A stretch of 64,000 nucleotides of DNA from Aquitalea denitrificans (lineage in GTDB: Bacteria > Pseudomonadota > Gammaproteobacteria > Burkholderiales > Chromobacteriaceae), in the NCBI RefSeq assembly GCF_009856625.1, contig NZ_CP047241.1, forward strand, positions 4,216,001-4,280,000, given 5' to 3'. The notes below the pieces were generated by a model. That model did no database searches and was not told the DNA's origin. It was given only the letters and a program-made list of their open reading frames with translations. The first letter of the stretch is position 1, and each line of letters opens with the position of its first letter. The translations under genes and the position numbers were made by a program. This document shows positions 44,375 to 53,942 of this stretch, piece by piece.

Positions 44375-44988
44375 GCGGTCGTTTCCTGTAACAGGCCACG
44401 CGCTTGCAGTTCCTGATACACCCGTAGTGCCACCCAGGCGTCGTTGCCGGCATAAGCCTGCTGCGCCGGGCTGAGCGGCAGGCGCGACCAGTTGGTGGTG
44501 GACAGTTTTTTCGATTTGCGGAAGTACTGGCCGAACAAGCGGGCTACTGCCTGTACGGCACCCACGGTGATGCGGGCATCGTCCGAGGGCAGCAGATTGC
44601 CCAGGTCGATCAGCCCGCCACACTCCACCCCCAGCCGGCTTTTCAGCAAGGCCCGGTCGGATACCAGGTCAAACCCCACCAACGGCCGCTGCGGGTCGGC
44701 CAGCAGGGTCTTGATTTCTTGCGGCAACACGCCCTTCACCACCGGCACCAACCAGGCGCACTGGCTGTCTGCCAACTGGATCAGATGCGGGCCGTCCGAT
44801 TCCTCGCCCTTGCGAAAAGTCGGTTTCGATTCGGTATCAAAGCCCAGCAAGGGCGCAGCCAGCAAATCCGGCAGGGCGGCGGCCAGTGCCTCCGGGCTGT
44901 CCAGCATGCATACCTGCTCCGGGGTCAGCGCCGGAAACAGCGGCATGGTCTTGATTTCTTCGCGGGGGATTTGCCGGGTAAGGGACAT
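44371..44988 (-). CDS. 3'-5' exonuclease domain protein (RNase D-like)
   Basis: A 205-residue DEDDy-type exonuclease domain without the HRDC domains of true RNase D. Exo I is LLGFDTESKPTF, Exo II lies around PLVGFDLVSDRALL, and Exo III with the tyrosine is AYAGNDAWVALRVYQEL. It should remove nucleotides from RNA or DNA 3' ends; the natural substrate is unknown. ATG 44988 has AAGG eight bases upstream and gives the family-typical TRQIPREEIKTMPL start. It is coupled to the Crp/Fnr gene by a four-base overlap. Confidence 0.87.
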   Translation of the reverse strand: MSLTRQIPREEIKTMPLFPALTPEQVCMLDSPEALAAALPDLLAAPLLGFDTESKPTFRKGEESDGPHLIQLADSQCAWLVPVVKGVLPQEIKTLLADPQRPLVGFDLVSDRALLKSRLGVECGGLIDLGNLLPSDDARITVGAVQAVARLFGQYFRKSKKLSTTNWSRLPLSPAQQAYAGNDAWVALRVYQELQARGLLQETTA

Positions 44989-45353
44989 GGATGACCTTGC
45001 ATGCAGAGTGCCGCCCGGCAACAGGCCGGCGGCAAAGCTGCATGATACGGAATCCCCGGCGCTATTTCATCCTGCATGCCCGGTGGATGGTGGCTTGCCG
45101 TAGTCACTAGTCATGACCGGCACGATGGCAAACCCTGCTCCTGCGCTTGCCAGACTACGAAACTTCTTAACAAAGGAATGGAATGGACAGATCAAGCCTG
45201 GCGGCCATTGAGGCGGGCTTTTGCAGCATGGTAGCGTCGACACTCGTTGCGCCCTGCACGCAGACCGCGCCACGACACTGGCACCGATACCGGCGACGCC
45301 GATCGGCTGAATCCACCCAGCACATGATGCTGCCAAACGGACCTCTCCCAGCC
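44989..45353. other. Divergent region between exonuclease gene and marC-like gene
   Basis: About 365 bases. The frame of the MarC protein stays open to 45183 but the added residues are arginine-rich and unlike the family. No promoter or RNA was recognised. Confidence 0.4.
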
Positions 45354-46049
45354 ATGATCAGCCTGTTTGATGACTTCAATATCGTACTGCACGCCGCTTT
45401 TGTCGGTTTCATCACCTTGTTTCCGGTGGTGGACCCGATTGGCACCGCCTTCATCGTCAACCCCTATTTCCGCCATCTGCCGCTGAAAGAACGCAAGCTG
45501 GCCATTCGCAAGATTGCCTGGTACGCCATGCTGACGGTGATTGCCGCCTTGTTCATGGGGCGCTGGATCCTGATGCTGTTCGGCCTGTCGATTCCGGTGG
45601 TGAAACTGGCCGGCGGCATCATGATTTGCAAGATGGGCTGGACATCGCTCAGCAGCACGGCAAGTAACCAGGACAAGTCGGCCAATAGCGCGGAATCGGC
45701 AGCGGTGGATGCCGGACAACCCAGCAGTGTGGAGAATGATCTGTTCTACCCGCTGTCCTTTCCCCTCACCGTGGGGCCGGGCACCATCTCGGTGGTGCTC
45801 ACCCTCAGCGCCCACAGTTACAACGAAAGCTATGTCCGCTCGGCGCTGAGCACCAGCGGGTTGATCATCGGCATGGCCGCCATGAGCGTGCTGATTTACC
45901 TGTGCTATCTGAATGCCGGGCAGCTGGTGGCGCGGCTGGGCGCGGCATCGGAAAACATGATCAATCGCTTCATGGCCTTCCTGATTTTTGCCGTCGGTCT
46001 GCAAATTGCCTGGGGCGGGCTGCATACGCTGATCGGGCCTGCAACTTGA
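45354..46049 (+). CDS. MarC-family integral membrane protein
   Basis: A 231-residue membrane protein with six predicted helices of the MarC/UPF0056 family. Recognisable parts are FVGFITLFPVVDPIGTAFIV, LKLAGGIMI-like VKLAGGIMICKMG and the C-terminal RFMAFLIFAVGLQIAWGGL. The function is unknown; the old link to multiple antibiotic resistance in E. coli was withdrawn. ATG 45354 fits the usual start; ATG 45324 is an alternative and neither has a clear ribosome-binding site. It is a single gene. Confidence 0.88.
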   Translation: MISLFDDFNIVLHAAFVGFITLFPVVDPIGTAFIVNPYFRHLPLKERKLAIRKIAWYAMLTVIAALFMGRWILMLFGLSIPVVKLAGGIMICKMGWTSLSSTASNQDKSANSAESAAVDAGQPSSVENDLFYPLSFPLTVGPGTISVVLTLSAHSYNESYVRSALSTSGLIIGMAAMSVLIYLCYLNAGQLVARLGAASENMINRFMAFLIFAVGLQIAWGGLHTLIGPAT

Positions 46050-46194
46050 AGCATACCGACAGGGTAAACCTGGCAACCCCGCTATCCGTCAATACACCAC
46101 GCAGCTCACCTTGATCTCCCCGACCGGTTACCATGCGGCAGCAAACACGATGACCGGCTCTTCATCTGTCCTGTAACTTACGGAGGCCCCTACC

Positions 46195-47229
46195 ATGTGC
46201 ACCACCTTCATGCTGACTGACCAGCACGGCAAGGCTTATCAGGGACGTACACTTGAATTCGGTCAGGAACTGGATTTCGTCCTGTCCTACTACCCACGTG
46301 GCACACCCTTCAACGGCCAGGTTCCGCCGGGCTTTGCCGCGACGCACTATGTGGCAAGGCATGCGTTTCTCTCCATTGATCTGCGCCTGAGCGCAGAGCG
46401 CCTGCCAGCGGTTGCCGGCATCAACGACGCCGGCCTGAGCGTGAACATGAACATGTTTGGTGAAACCGCGCTGCCCAGCCCGCAACAGGAGGACAGCAGG
46501 ACGCTGATTGCCGTGTCGGAAGTGGGCAGCTGGCTGCTGGCAAACTGTGCCAATTGCGAGGAAGTGCGCCAGGCCGTCAGCCAAACCCAATTCTGGGTCG
46601 ATCGCTTGCCGATCCTGGAGAACATACCGGCTCCCTTCCACTACGCCGTTTTCGACGAGCAGGCGCGCGGCCTGGTGATCGAGTTCGACCGCGGACAGGC
46701 ACTGGTCCATGACAATCCGGTCGGCGTGATGACCAATGGCCCCGCGTTTGATTGGCATCTGACCAATCTGGACAACTACGCTCATGTTTCCAACCTGGGC
46801 AAACGCGAGCAACGCTTTGGCCACCATCTGGCGCGCACCGAAGACGTGGGCAATGCGCTGGCAGGCTTGCCGGCAGACGATACCTCTACCGGGCGTTTTG
46901 TGCGGGCCGCTTATTATGTGCAATTCTGCCGCACGCCACAGTCAGCGGACGAGGCCATCGCCATGGTGGCCAAAATTGCCAACAAGTTCGACCGGCCTCG
47001 CGGTGCCAGCAATCTGGTGGATGCCAGCAGCGGCAAGATAGAAGAGGAATGGACGACCTTTACCACACTGACCGACCTGAGCCGTCGCAGATTGCTGATC
47101 CGTCCGGACGATGCCGTCAACTACCTGCAACTGGCGCTGGATGACTTCAGGGACACCCATGAAGTCCGGCGGCACGATTTTGGCCCCTTCCTGCGCCAGC
47201 ACATCCGCCTGAGCCAGCCACGGCTGTAA
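46195..47229 (+). CDS. Choloylglycine hydrolase family Ntn amidase
   Basis: A 344-residue N-terminal-nucleophile hydrolase of the bile salt hydrolase/penicillin V acylase family. The start MCTTFML exposes Cys2 as the nucleophile after Met removal; R in GRTLEF, the INDAGLSVNMN segment and the MTNGPAFDWHLTNLDNY region match the family. It cleaves linear amides such as penicillin V, N-acyl homoserine lactones or bile salts; there is no signal peptide, so a cytoplasmic location is likely. GGAGG precedes the start. Substrate unknown; quorum-signal or beta-lactam acylase activity would be possible. Confidence 0.9.
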   Translation: MCTTFMLTDQHGKAYQGRTLEFGQELDFVLSYYPRGTPFNGQVPPGFAATHYVARHAFLSIDLRLSAERLPAVAGINDAGLSVNMNMFGETALPSPQQEDSRTLIAVSEVGSWLLANCANCEEVRQAVSQTQFWVDRLPILENIPAPFHYAVFDEQARGLVIEFDRGQALVHDNPVGVMTNGPAFDWHLTNLDNYAHVSNLGKREQRFGHHLARTEDVGNALAGLPADDTSTGRFVRAAYYVQFCRTPQSADEAIAMVAKIANKFDRPRGASNLVDASSGKIEEEWTTFTTLTDLSRRRLLIRPDDAVNYLQLALDDFRDTHEVRRHDFGPFLRQHIRLSQPRL

Positions 47230-47296
47230 GCAAGCCTGCCCATATAGTCGACTGCGGGATAGCCCATCGCCAGCCCCGTCGGCAAACCAACCAGCG

Positions 47297-48187
47297 CTAA
47301 GCTTGTGGCGGCTTGAAACCGGGCAAGCGTTCAGCCAGATGGTCCACCAGCATGCGCACCTTGGGCGAAAGCTGGCGCTTGTGCGGATACAGCGCCCAGA
47401 TGCCTTCGTCCGGCTCCTGATAGGCGGTCAGCAGCTCCACCAGCGCGCCGCTGTGCAGATGACTGGCCACGTAGTAATCCGGCAGTTGGACGATGCCCAC
47501 CCCTTGCAGCGCGGCATGGGTCAGCGCGTGGCCGCTATTGCAGCGCAGGCTGCCCTTCACCCGCAGCAGGCGGCGCTTGCCGCCTTCCTGCAAATGCCAG
47601 AAGTCGTTGCTGCCCAGCAGGCAGTTGTGCTGCTCCAGCTCGGACAGACTGTTGGGCAGGCCGTGGCGCTGCAAATAGGCCGGTGCGGCGCACACATGCT
47701 GACGGCGGCTGGCCAGGCGGCGTGCCACCAGGCTGGATTCGGCCAGATGGCCCAGGCGGATGGCCAGGTCATAGCCTTCGGCCACCAGGTCCAGCACCTG
47801 ATTGCTGAGGTTGAGCTGAATCTCCAGCGCCGGGTATTGCTGCAGAAAGTCGGTAATCAGCGGAGCGATATGGCTTTCGCCATAGGCCACCGGCGCGGTG
47901 AGCTTGAGCCTGCCTTGCGGTATGGCCTGATGCAAGGACAAGGCCCGTTCCGCCTCGTCCAGCCCGTCCAGCAACTGGCGGCAATGCTGCAGATACAACT
48001 GGCCGCTTTCGGTCAGCGTCAGCTGGCGGGTGGTGCGGTACAGCAGTTGCACATGCAGGCGCTGTTCCAGCCGGGTGATTTCGCGGCTGACCTGCGCGAC
48101 TGACAAGTCCAGCGCCCGTGCGGCACGGGTAAAGCTGCCCAGTTCGGCCACGCTGACGAATTCGCTTACCCCTTGCCATGCCGCCAT
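47297..48187 (-). CDS. LysR-family transcription regulator
   Basis: A 296-residue LysR regulator with an N-terminal winged helix (FVSVAELGSFTRAARALDLSVAQVSREITRLEQRL) and a substrate-binding domain of the CrgA/DsdC-like class common in betaproteobacteria. It is transcribed divergently from frmA, with 171 bases between, so it is a plausible regulator of glutathione-dependent formaldehyde oxidation. Confidence 0.92.
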   Translation of the reverse strand: MAAWQGVSEFVSVAELGSFTRAARALDLSVAQVSREITRLEQRLHVQLLYRTTRQLTLTESGQLYLQHCRQLLDGLDEAERALSLHQAIPQGRLKLTAPVAYGESHIAPLITDFLQQYPALEIQLNLSNQVLDLVAEGYDLAIRLGHLAESSLVARRLASRRQHVCAAPAYLQRHGLPNSLSELEQHNCLLGSNDFWHLQEGGKRRLLRVKGSLRCNSGHALTHAALQGVGIVQLPDYYVASHLHSGALVELLTAYQEPDEGIWALYPHKRQLSPKVRMLVDHLAERLPGFKPPQA

Positions 48188-48358
48188 TATTACTCCTGAG
48201 AAAAAATCATTTACCGATTAGGCAGATTATCTGCAAAAACAGTCGCAATACAATGACGTTTTACTGCTGCCTGCCAGCAGCCCTACTCAGCCGCCCCGCA
48301 CACCGCCGCATGCATGCCGTGGCGTGGCGTGGGCGGATTACCCCGTCAGGAGATCGCC

Positions 48359-49492
48359 ATGAGTCAAGACATCATCAAGTGCAAGGCCGCCGTTGCCTGG
48401 GCTGCCGGTCAACCGTTGTCCATCGAGGAAGTGGAAGTCGCCCCGCCCAAGGCGGGTGAAGTACGGGTGAAACTGGTGGCCACCGGGGTGTGCCATACCG
48501 ATGCCTACACCCTGTCCGGCGCCGACCCGGAAGGCATCTTCCCCTGCATTCTGGGCCATGAAGGCGGCGGCATTGTGGAGTCGGTGGGCGAAGGCGTCAC
48601 CAGCGTGGCGGTGGGCGACCATGTGATTCCGCTGTACACGCCGGAATGTGGCGAGTGCAAGTTCTGCAAGTCCGGCAAGACCAATCTGTGCCAGAAAATC
48701 CGCGCTACCCAGGGCAAGGGCCTAATGCCGGACGGCACCACCCGTTTCTCCAAGGACGGCCAGCCCATCTACCACTACATGGGCACCTCCACCTTTGCCG
48801 AATACACCGTGCTGCCGGAAATCTCGCTGGCCAAGGTGAACAAGGCTGCACCGCTGGAAGAAGTGTGCCTGCTGGGCTGTGGCGTCACCACCGGCATGGG
48901 TGCGGTGGTGAACACCGCCAAGGTGAAGGCGGGCGATACCGTGGCCATCTTCGGCCTGGGTGGCATCGGCCTGTCGGCCATCATCGGTGCGCGCATGGCC
49001 GGAGCCAGCCGCATCATCGGCATCGACATCAACGAGAGCAAGTTCGAACTGGCGAAAAAACTGGGTGCCACCGACTGCATCAATCCCACGCTGTTCGACA
49101 AGCCGATTCAGGACGTGATTGTGGAAATGACCGACGGCGGCGTGGACTTCTCCTTTGAGTGCATCGGCAACGTCAATGTGATGCGCTCGGCGCTGGAATG
49201 CTGCCACAAGGGCTGGGGCGAATCGGTGATCATCGGCGTGGCCGGTGCCGGCCAGGAAATCTCCACCCGTCCCTTCCAACTGGTGACTGGCCGGGTATGG
49301 CGCGGCTCGGCCTTTGGCGGCGTGCGTGGCCGTTCCGAGCTGCCTACCTATGTGGAACGCTATCTGAAGGGTGAATTCCGCCTGGACGACTTCATCACCC
49401 ACACCATGCCGCTGGAAGAAGTGAATACCGCCTTCGAGCTGATGCATGAGGGCAAGAGCATTCGTTCCGTCATTCATTACGGCAAGAACTAA
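48359..49492 (+). CDS. frmA: S-(hydroxymethyl)glutathione dehydrogenase / class III alcohol dehydrogenase
   Basis: A 377-residue zinc alcohol dehydrogenase that oxidises S-hydroxymethylglutathione, formed from formaldehyde and glutathione, with NAD+. Catalytic zinc ligands lie in GVCHTDAYTLSG and GHEGGGIVE; the structural zinc is held by the four cysteines of CGECKFCKSGKTNLC. The NAD-binding motif is FGLGGIGLSAIIG. CAGGAG precedes ATG 48359. fghA follows 57 bases downstream, giving the complete two-step pathway to formate. FrmA can also reduce S-nitrosoglutathione. Confidence 0.97.
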   Translation: MSQDIIKCKAAVAWAAGQPLSIEEVEVAPPKAGEVRVKLVATGVCHTDAYTLSGADPEGIFPCILGHEGGGIVESVGEGVTSVAVGDHVIPLYTPECGECKFCKSGKTNLCQKIRATQGKGLMPDGTTRFSKDGQPIYHYMGTSTFAEYTVLPEISLAKVNKAAPLEEVCLLGCGVTTGMGAVVNTAKVKAGDTVAIFGLGGIGLSAIIGARMAGASRIIGIDINESKFELAKKLGATDCINPTLFDKPIQDVIVEMTDGGVDFSFECIGNVNVMRSALECCHKGWGESVIIGVAGAGQEISTRPFQLVTGRVWRGSAFGGVRGRSELPTYVERYLKGEFRLDDFITHTMPLEEVNTAFELMHEGKSIRSVIHYGKN

Positions 49493-49549
49493 GCGCTGTG
49501 CTGCCGGGCCGCAACTGTTGCTGGCCCGGCGTGTTCCCGGGAGACGGAA

Positions 49550-50389
49550 ATGAATCTGGAAAACATCAGCAGCACCATGTGCTTTGGCGGCTGGCACAAG
49601 CAATACCTGCACGATTCGGCGGTACTGGGCTGCCGCATGCGCTTTGCCATCTACCTGCCGCCACAGGCAGCCCGTGGCGATAAGGTACCGGTGCTGTACT
49701 GGCTGTCCGGCCTGACCTGCAGCGATGAAAATTTCATGCAGAAAGCTGGCGCGCAGCGTATTGCCGCCGAGTTGGGTATCGCCATCGTGGCCCCGGACAC
49801 CAGCCCGCGCGGCGAGGGCGTGGCGGACGATGCGGCCTACGATCTGGGCCAGGGGGCGGGCTTTTACCTCAATGCCACCCAGGCACCGTGGAACCGCCAT
49901 TACCGGATGTACGACTATGTCAGCTGCGAACTGCCGGCGCTGATTGAAGCGCATTTCCCGGTCAGTCAACGCCGTGCCATTGCCGGCCATTCCATGGGAG
50001 GCCACGGTGCGCTGATCTGCGCGCTCAAGCGGCCGCAGGATTATGTATCGGTATCGGCCTTCAGCCCGATTGCCAACCCGGTGAATGTACCGTGGGGGCA
50101 AAAAGCCTTTGCCGCCTATCTGGGTGAAGACCGTCAGCAATGGCTGCAGTGGGATGCCTGCCACTTACTGGGTCAGGTACAACAGATCCCGCCACTGCGG
50201 GTGGATATCGGTCTGGCCGATGGTTTTCTGGCAGAACAGCTCAAGCCGGAGGCGCTGGAACAGGCCGCCCGTGCCGGCGGCCATGCGCTGCAGTTGTTCC
50301 GCCACCCCGGTTATGACCACAGCTATTACTTCATTGCCAGCTTTATCGAGGAACAGCTGCGCTTTCATGCCGGGCATCTGGCCGGCTAA
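49550..50389 (+). CDS. fghA: S-formylglutathione hydrolase
   Basis: A 279-residue esterase D-type alpha/beta hydrolase that releases formate and glutathione from S-formylglutathione. The nucleophile serine is in AGHSMGGHGAL, the oxyanion region is YWLSGLTCSDENF, and the catalytic histidine is in HPGYDHSYYF. It begins with the family-typical SSTMCFGGWHKQY. GGGAG precedes the ATG. It is encoded after frmA in one operon and ends at a bidirectional terminator. Confidence 0.96.
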   Translation: MNLENISSTMCFGGWHKQYLHDSAVLGCRMRFAIYLPPQAARGDKVPVLYWLSGLTCSDENFMQKAGAQRIAAELGIAIVAPDTSPRGEGVADDAAYDLGQGAGFYLNATQAPWNRHYRMYDYVSCELPALIEAHFPVSQRRAIAGHSMGGHGALICALKRPQDYVSVSAFSPIANPVNVPWGQKAFAAYLGEDRQQWLQWDACHLLGQVQQIPPLRVDIGLADGFLAEQLKPEALEQAARAGGHALQLFRHPGYDHSYYFIASFIEEQLRFHAGHLAG

Positions 50390-50404
50390 ATCTGCTGGAG
50401 ATGC

Positions 50405-50432
50405 AAAAACAGCCGGGATACCCGGCTGTTTT
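50405..50432. terminator. Bidirectional terminator between fghA and symporter gene
   Basis: AAAACAGCCGGG and CCCGGCTGTTTT form a 12-base perfect stem around ATA. A-run and T-run on opposite sides allow use from both convergent genes. Confidence 0.9.
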
Positions 50433-50451
50433 GCTTGCTGCCATCACTCGG

Positions 50452-51819
50452 TCAGATACCAGCGGCCTGCCGCTGTTCCTTGCGGGTAACCAGGCTGACC
50501 AGCACAAAGCTGAGCACGCTCACGGCCAGGCTCAGATAGATGGGCACGTTGGAATCCAGCCCATAGCTGATCATGGCCATGATGGCGGTGCCACAGCCCA
50601 GCACCATGCTGCTGATGGCCCCCGGTGTAGTGGCTCGCGGCCAGAAAATCGCCCCGAGCAAAGGCACCAGCATACCAGCCACCAGCAGGTTGTAAGCCAG
50701 GGTCAGTGCGGTAATAACATCACTCACCAGCATGGCCAGTGCCAACACCAGGACACCAACCAGCAGGGTGACAATGCGGTTGGTCCACAGGCTGCAACCA
50801 TCACGACCACTGAGGTCTTCGGTCAGCGTGGTAGACGCCGCCAGCAAGGCCGCACTGGCCGTGGACATCATCGCCGCCAGCGCGGCAGCAATCACCAGTC
50901 CGCGCACCCCGTCCGGCAAGCCTTCTTTCACCATGGAGGCAAAGGCATTGCCCGGCACCGCCAGGTCCGGCAGCAATACCTTGGTGGCCATGCCGATGGC
51001 TGCGCAAATCAGGCCGTACACGATGCAGTAAATCCCGGCGATACTGCCGGCATAGCGCGCCACGCCCTCACTGCGCGCAGTGAATACACGCTGCCAGATG
51101 TCCTGGCCGATCAGGATGCCAAAGAAGTAGATGACAAAGTAGGTGATGATGGTTTCACCGCCGATGGCAGTAAAGCTGAAGTAGGACGCCGGCAGCTTGG
51201 CCGCCAGTTGCTCCCAGCCGCCCACCCGGTATAGGCAGATAGGCAGCAGGATGAACATCAGGCCGATGGTCTTGATCAGGAACTGCACGATGTCAGTCAG
51301 CGTCAGCGACCACATGCCGCCCACGGCGGAGTACACCACCACCACGCCGCCGCCAATCAGTACCGCCAGCCAGAACGGCAGGGTAAACAGCACCTGCATC
51401 ACGGAGGCAATGGCCAGCACCGAGGTTACGCTGAGCATCACCGCATACATCAGCATGACCAGTGCACTGGTGCGGCGTGCCACGGTGTTGTAGCGGCGCT
51501 CCAGCACCTGGGTAACGGTAAACACTTTCAGCCTGAGCAGGGGTTTGGCCAGAAACAGGTTCAATACCAGGATGCCGCACCCCAGCGCCGCACACAGCCA
51601 GAAACCGGAAATACCGTACAGGTAGCCCAGTTTGACCGTACCGACGGTGGAGGCACCGCCCAGCACGGTAGCGGCCATGGTGGCCATGTAAAAGCCCGGT
51701 CCCAGGTTACGGCCTGCCACCAGAAATTCCTCCCGGCTGGTGGCGCGGCGCATGCCCAGCCAGCCCAGCAATAACATGCCGCCGATGTAAACGAACACGA
51801 CGAAGATATCGAGTCCCAT
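50452..51819 (-). CDS. Sodium:solute symporter
   Basis: A 455-residue SSS-family transporter with about 13 membrane helices. Family signatures include GRNLGPGFYMATMAATVLGGAST and the region AALAAMMSTASAALLAASTTLTEDL in the C-terminal half. AGGAG precedes ATG 51819. It follows the guanidinobutyrase-type gene on the same strand, an arrangement also found beside gbuA in Pseudomonas, so uptake of a guanidino compound such as 4-guanidinobutyrate is a reasonable inference. Confidence 0.9.
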   Translation of the reverse strand: MGLDIFVVFVYIGGMLLLGWLGMRRATSREEFLVAGRNLGPGFYMATMAATVLGGASTVGTVKLGYLYGISGFWLCAALGCGILVLNLFLAKPLLRLKVFTVTQVLERRYNTVARRTSALVMLMYAVMLSVTSVLAIASVMQVLFTLPFWLAVLIGGGVVVVYSAVGGMWSLTLTDIVQFLIKTIGLMFILLPICLYRVGGWEQLAAKLPASYFSFTAIGGETIITYFVIYFFGILIGQDIWQRVFTARSEGVARYAGSIAGIYCIVYGLICAAIGMATKVLLPDLAVPGNAFASMVKEGLPDGVRGLVIAAALAAMMSTASAALLAASTTLTEDLSGRDGCSLWTNRIVTLLVGVLVLALAMLVSDVITALTLAYNLLVAGMLVPLLGAIFWPRATTPGAISSMVLGCGTAIMAMISYGLDSNVPIYLSLAVSVLSFVLVSLVTRKEQRQAAGI

Positions 51820-51904
51820 ATTTGTCTCCTGCAGTCTGACTATGAGCAATCAACGGGTTGATTGTCTGCAATGAATGCTGCGCAGCACGCAGCCTGGTGA
51901 TGGT

Positions 51905-52861
51905 CTAGCGCCGGAAAGTGACACCGGGCAGTACGCACAGCATCTCGAACAGCAGATTGGCTGCCAGCAAGGCGGTATTGCCGGTAGTGTCGTAGGGTGG
52001 GGAAACCTCGACCAGATCACAGCCCACCAGGTTCAGGCCATGGCAGCCACGCACGATTTCCAGCGCCTGCACCGAAGTCAGGCCGGCAATCTCCGGCGTA
52101 CCGGTTCCCGGTGCAAAGGCCGGGTCAATACCGTCGATATCAAAACTCAGGTAGACCGGCCCACCGCCCAACTGCTGACGCACCTCCTGCATCAGGCCTT
52201 CCAGCGAACGGTTCCAACAGGCTTCAGCCGGTACTACGCGGAAACCCTGACGCCGTGCCCAGTCAAAATCCTCAGCGGCGTAACCGCTGCCGCGCAGGCC
52301 GATCTGCACCACACGGCCCTGTGCCAGCAAGCCTTCTTCCTGCGCACGGCGGAAAGTGGTGCCGTGGGCAATCTTTTCACCGAACATTTCATCGTTGATG
52401 TCGGCATGGGCATCGACATGAATCAGCCCTACCGGGCCATGCTTTGCCGCGATGGCGCGCAGGATGGGCAGGGTGACGGTGTGGTCACCGCCCAGACCCA
52501 GCGGGATCACGTCGTACTGCAGCAGGTCGCGGTAGCCCGCCTCGATGCGCGCCACACTGTCCAGCAAGTTGTAAGGGTTGGTGGCGATATCGCCGATGTC
52601 GGCCACTTGCAGGGTGTCGAAGGGAGCGGCTCCCGTGCCCATGTTGTAAGGGCGCAGCAGCACCGATTCATTGCGGATTTCGCGCGGACCAAAACGGGTG
52701 CCACTACGGTTGGAGGTACCAATGTCCAGCGGCAGGCCGACAAATACGGCATCCAGACCGGCTGCGGTTTCTACCTTGGGTAGACGCATCATGGTGGCGA
52801 TGCCGCCAAAACGCGGCATGGCATTGCCGCCCAGCGGCTGATTGCGTTCAGCGATTGACAT
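51905..52861 (-). CDS. gbuA: Ureohydrolase, probable guanidinobutyrase (agmatinase family)
   Basis: A 318-residue Mn-dependent ureohydrolase. Metal-binding motifs are LGGDHTVTL, HVDAHADIND and SFDIDGIDPAFAPGTGTPE; all ligands are present. The start QPLGGNAMPRFGGIATM and the C-terminal EMLCVLPGV are those I associate with Pseudomonas GbuA, which splits 4-guanidinobutyrate into 4-aminobutyrate and urea. Gene context (symporter downstream, divergent LysR upstream) supports this over agmatinase SpeB. A guanidine- or guanidinopropionate-specific enzyme remains possible. Confidence 0.87.
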   Translation of the reverse strand: MSIAERNQPLGGNAMPRFGGIATMMRLPKVETAAGLDAVFVGLPLDIGTSNRSGTRFGPREIRNESVLLRPYNMGTGAAPFDTLQVADIGDIATNPYNLLDSVARIEAGYRDLLQYDVIPLGLGGDHTVTLPILRAIAAKHGPVGLIHVDAHADINDEMFGEKIAHGTTFRRAQEEGLLAQGRVVQIGLRGSGYAAEDFDWARRQGFRVVPAEACWNRSLEGLMQEVRQQLGGGPVYLSFDIDGIDPAFAPGTGTPEIAGLTSVQALEIVRGCHGLNLVGCDLVEVSPPYDTTGNTALLAANLLFEMLCVLPGVTFRR

Positions 52862-53007
52862 GCAGACTCCTGAAACTGAGGTTGAACGAGGGCTCAGTCT
52901 ATTCAGGTGGCAACTTGGGAAAAATCACCGTATTCCACTGTTTACATTGATAAATCTGAATGTGTGTAATGACCGGACTGACTCACCGCCTCCACCGGGG
53001 AAAAACC

Positions 53008-53916
53008 ATGCTCAATACCCTGTCCAGCCTTGATTTACGCCTTATCAGGGTTTTTCGTGCCGTTGTCGATGCCGGCGGCATTTCGGCCGCCCAATCCACT
53101 TTGAACGTCAGCCAGTCCACCATCAGCAATCAGTTGGCCGCGCTGGAAACCAGGCTGGGCTACCGCCTGTGCGAGCGTGGCCGCGCCGGTTTTGCCCTCA
53201 CCGCCAAGGGCAGCCAGCTGCTCAATGCCAGCCGCCAGTTGCTGGATGCAGCCGAGGCCTTCTGCGTGGAGGCACGGCAACTGGAACGCAAGCTGGTGGG
53301 GCAATTAAGAATTGGTGTGGTGGGGCATACCACCATGCGGGCGCATGCGCGGCTGTCGGAAACCATCCGGCGCTTTCGCCAGCGCGAAGAGGCGGTGGAA
53401 CTGGTGCTGTCCATGCTGGCACCCGGCACCCTGGAAGAAACGCTGATCAACGGCGAAATCCATATGGGCATCGGCTATTTCTGGCACCGCGCCCCCAGCC
53501 TGCAATACCTGCCGCTGTTCACCGAACACCAGCTGGCCTATTGCAGCCAGGAACACCCGTTATTCCAGCAGGCCGGCAATATGCCGGTGGAAGAAGCCGC
53601 CCGGCATGACTGGGCCTGGCGCAGCTACCCGCTGCCGGACATCCCGCTGCCAGTGGAAAACTGGCGCATCACCGCCCGAGCCGACAATATGGAAGCCATG
53701 GCCGTGCTGATTCTGTCCGGCCACCATCTGGGCTTTTTGCCCGAGCACTTCGCCCGCCCCATGGTGGAGCAGGGCCTGCTGCGCGCGCTCAATCCGACGC
53801 TGCTGTGTTACCACCCCACCTTTCACATGGTGACGCGGCAGAACTCTCGGCAAAGCGAGGTGATCCGCGCCTTCATGCAGGATTTGCTGGCGGCACACCA
53901 GTTACCTGCCAGCTAA
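53008..53916 (+). CDS. LysR-family regulator, probable activator of the guanidinobutyrase gene
   Basis: A 302-residue LysR regulator: winged helix LRVFRAVVDAGGISAAQSTL-type segment (written here as LDLRLIRVFRAVVDAGG) with NVSQSTISNQLAALETRLG, then a co-inducer domain. ATG 53008 has GGGG about nine bases upstream; the frame from 52960 adds an unlikely extension. It is divergent from gbuA with about 150 bases between, the same arrangement as gbuR-gbuA. Confidence 0.9.
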   Translation: MLNTLSSLDLRLIRVFRAVVDAGGISAAQSTLNVSQSTISNQLAALETRLGYRLCERGRAGFALTAKGSQLLNASRQLLDAAEAFCVEARQLERKLVGQLRIGVVGHTTMRAHARLSETIRRFRQREEAVELVLSMLAPGTLEETLINGEIHMGIGYFWHRAPSLQYLPLFTEHQLAYCSQEHPLFQQAGNMPVEEAARHDWAWRSYPLPDIPLPVENWRITARADNMEAMAVLILSGHHLGFLPEHFARPMVEQGLLRALNPTLLCYHPTFHMVTRQNSRQSEVIRAFMQDLLAAHQLPAS

Positions 53917-53942
53917 ACACTTTGGCCCGACTACTGGCTGTG

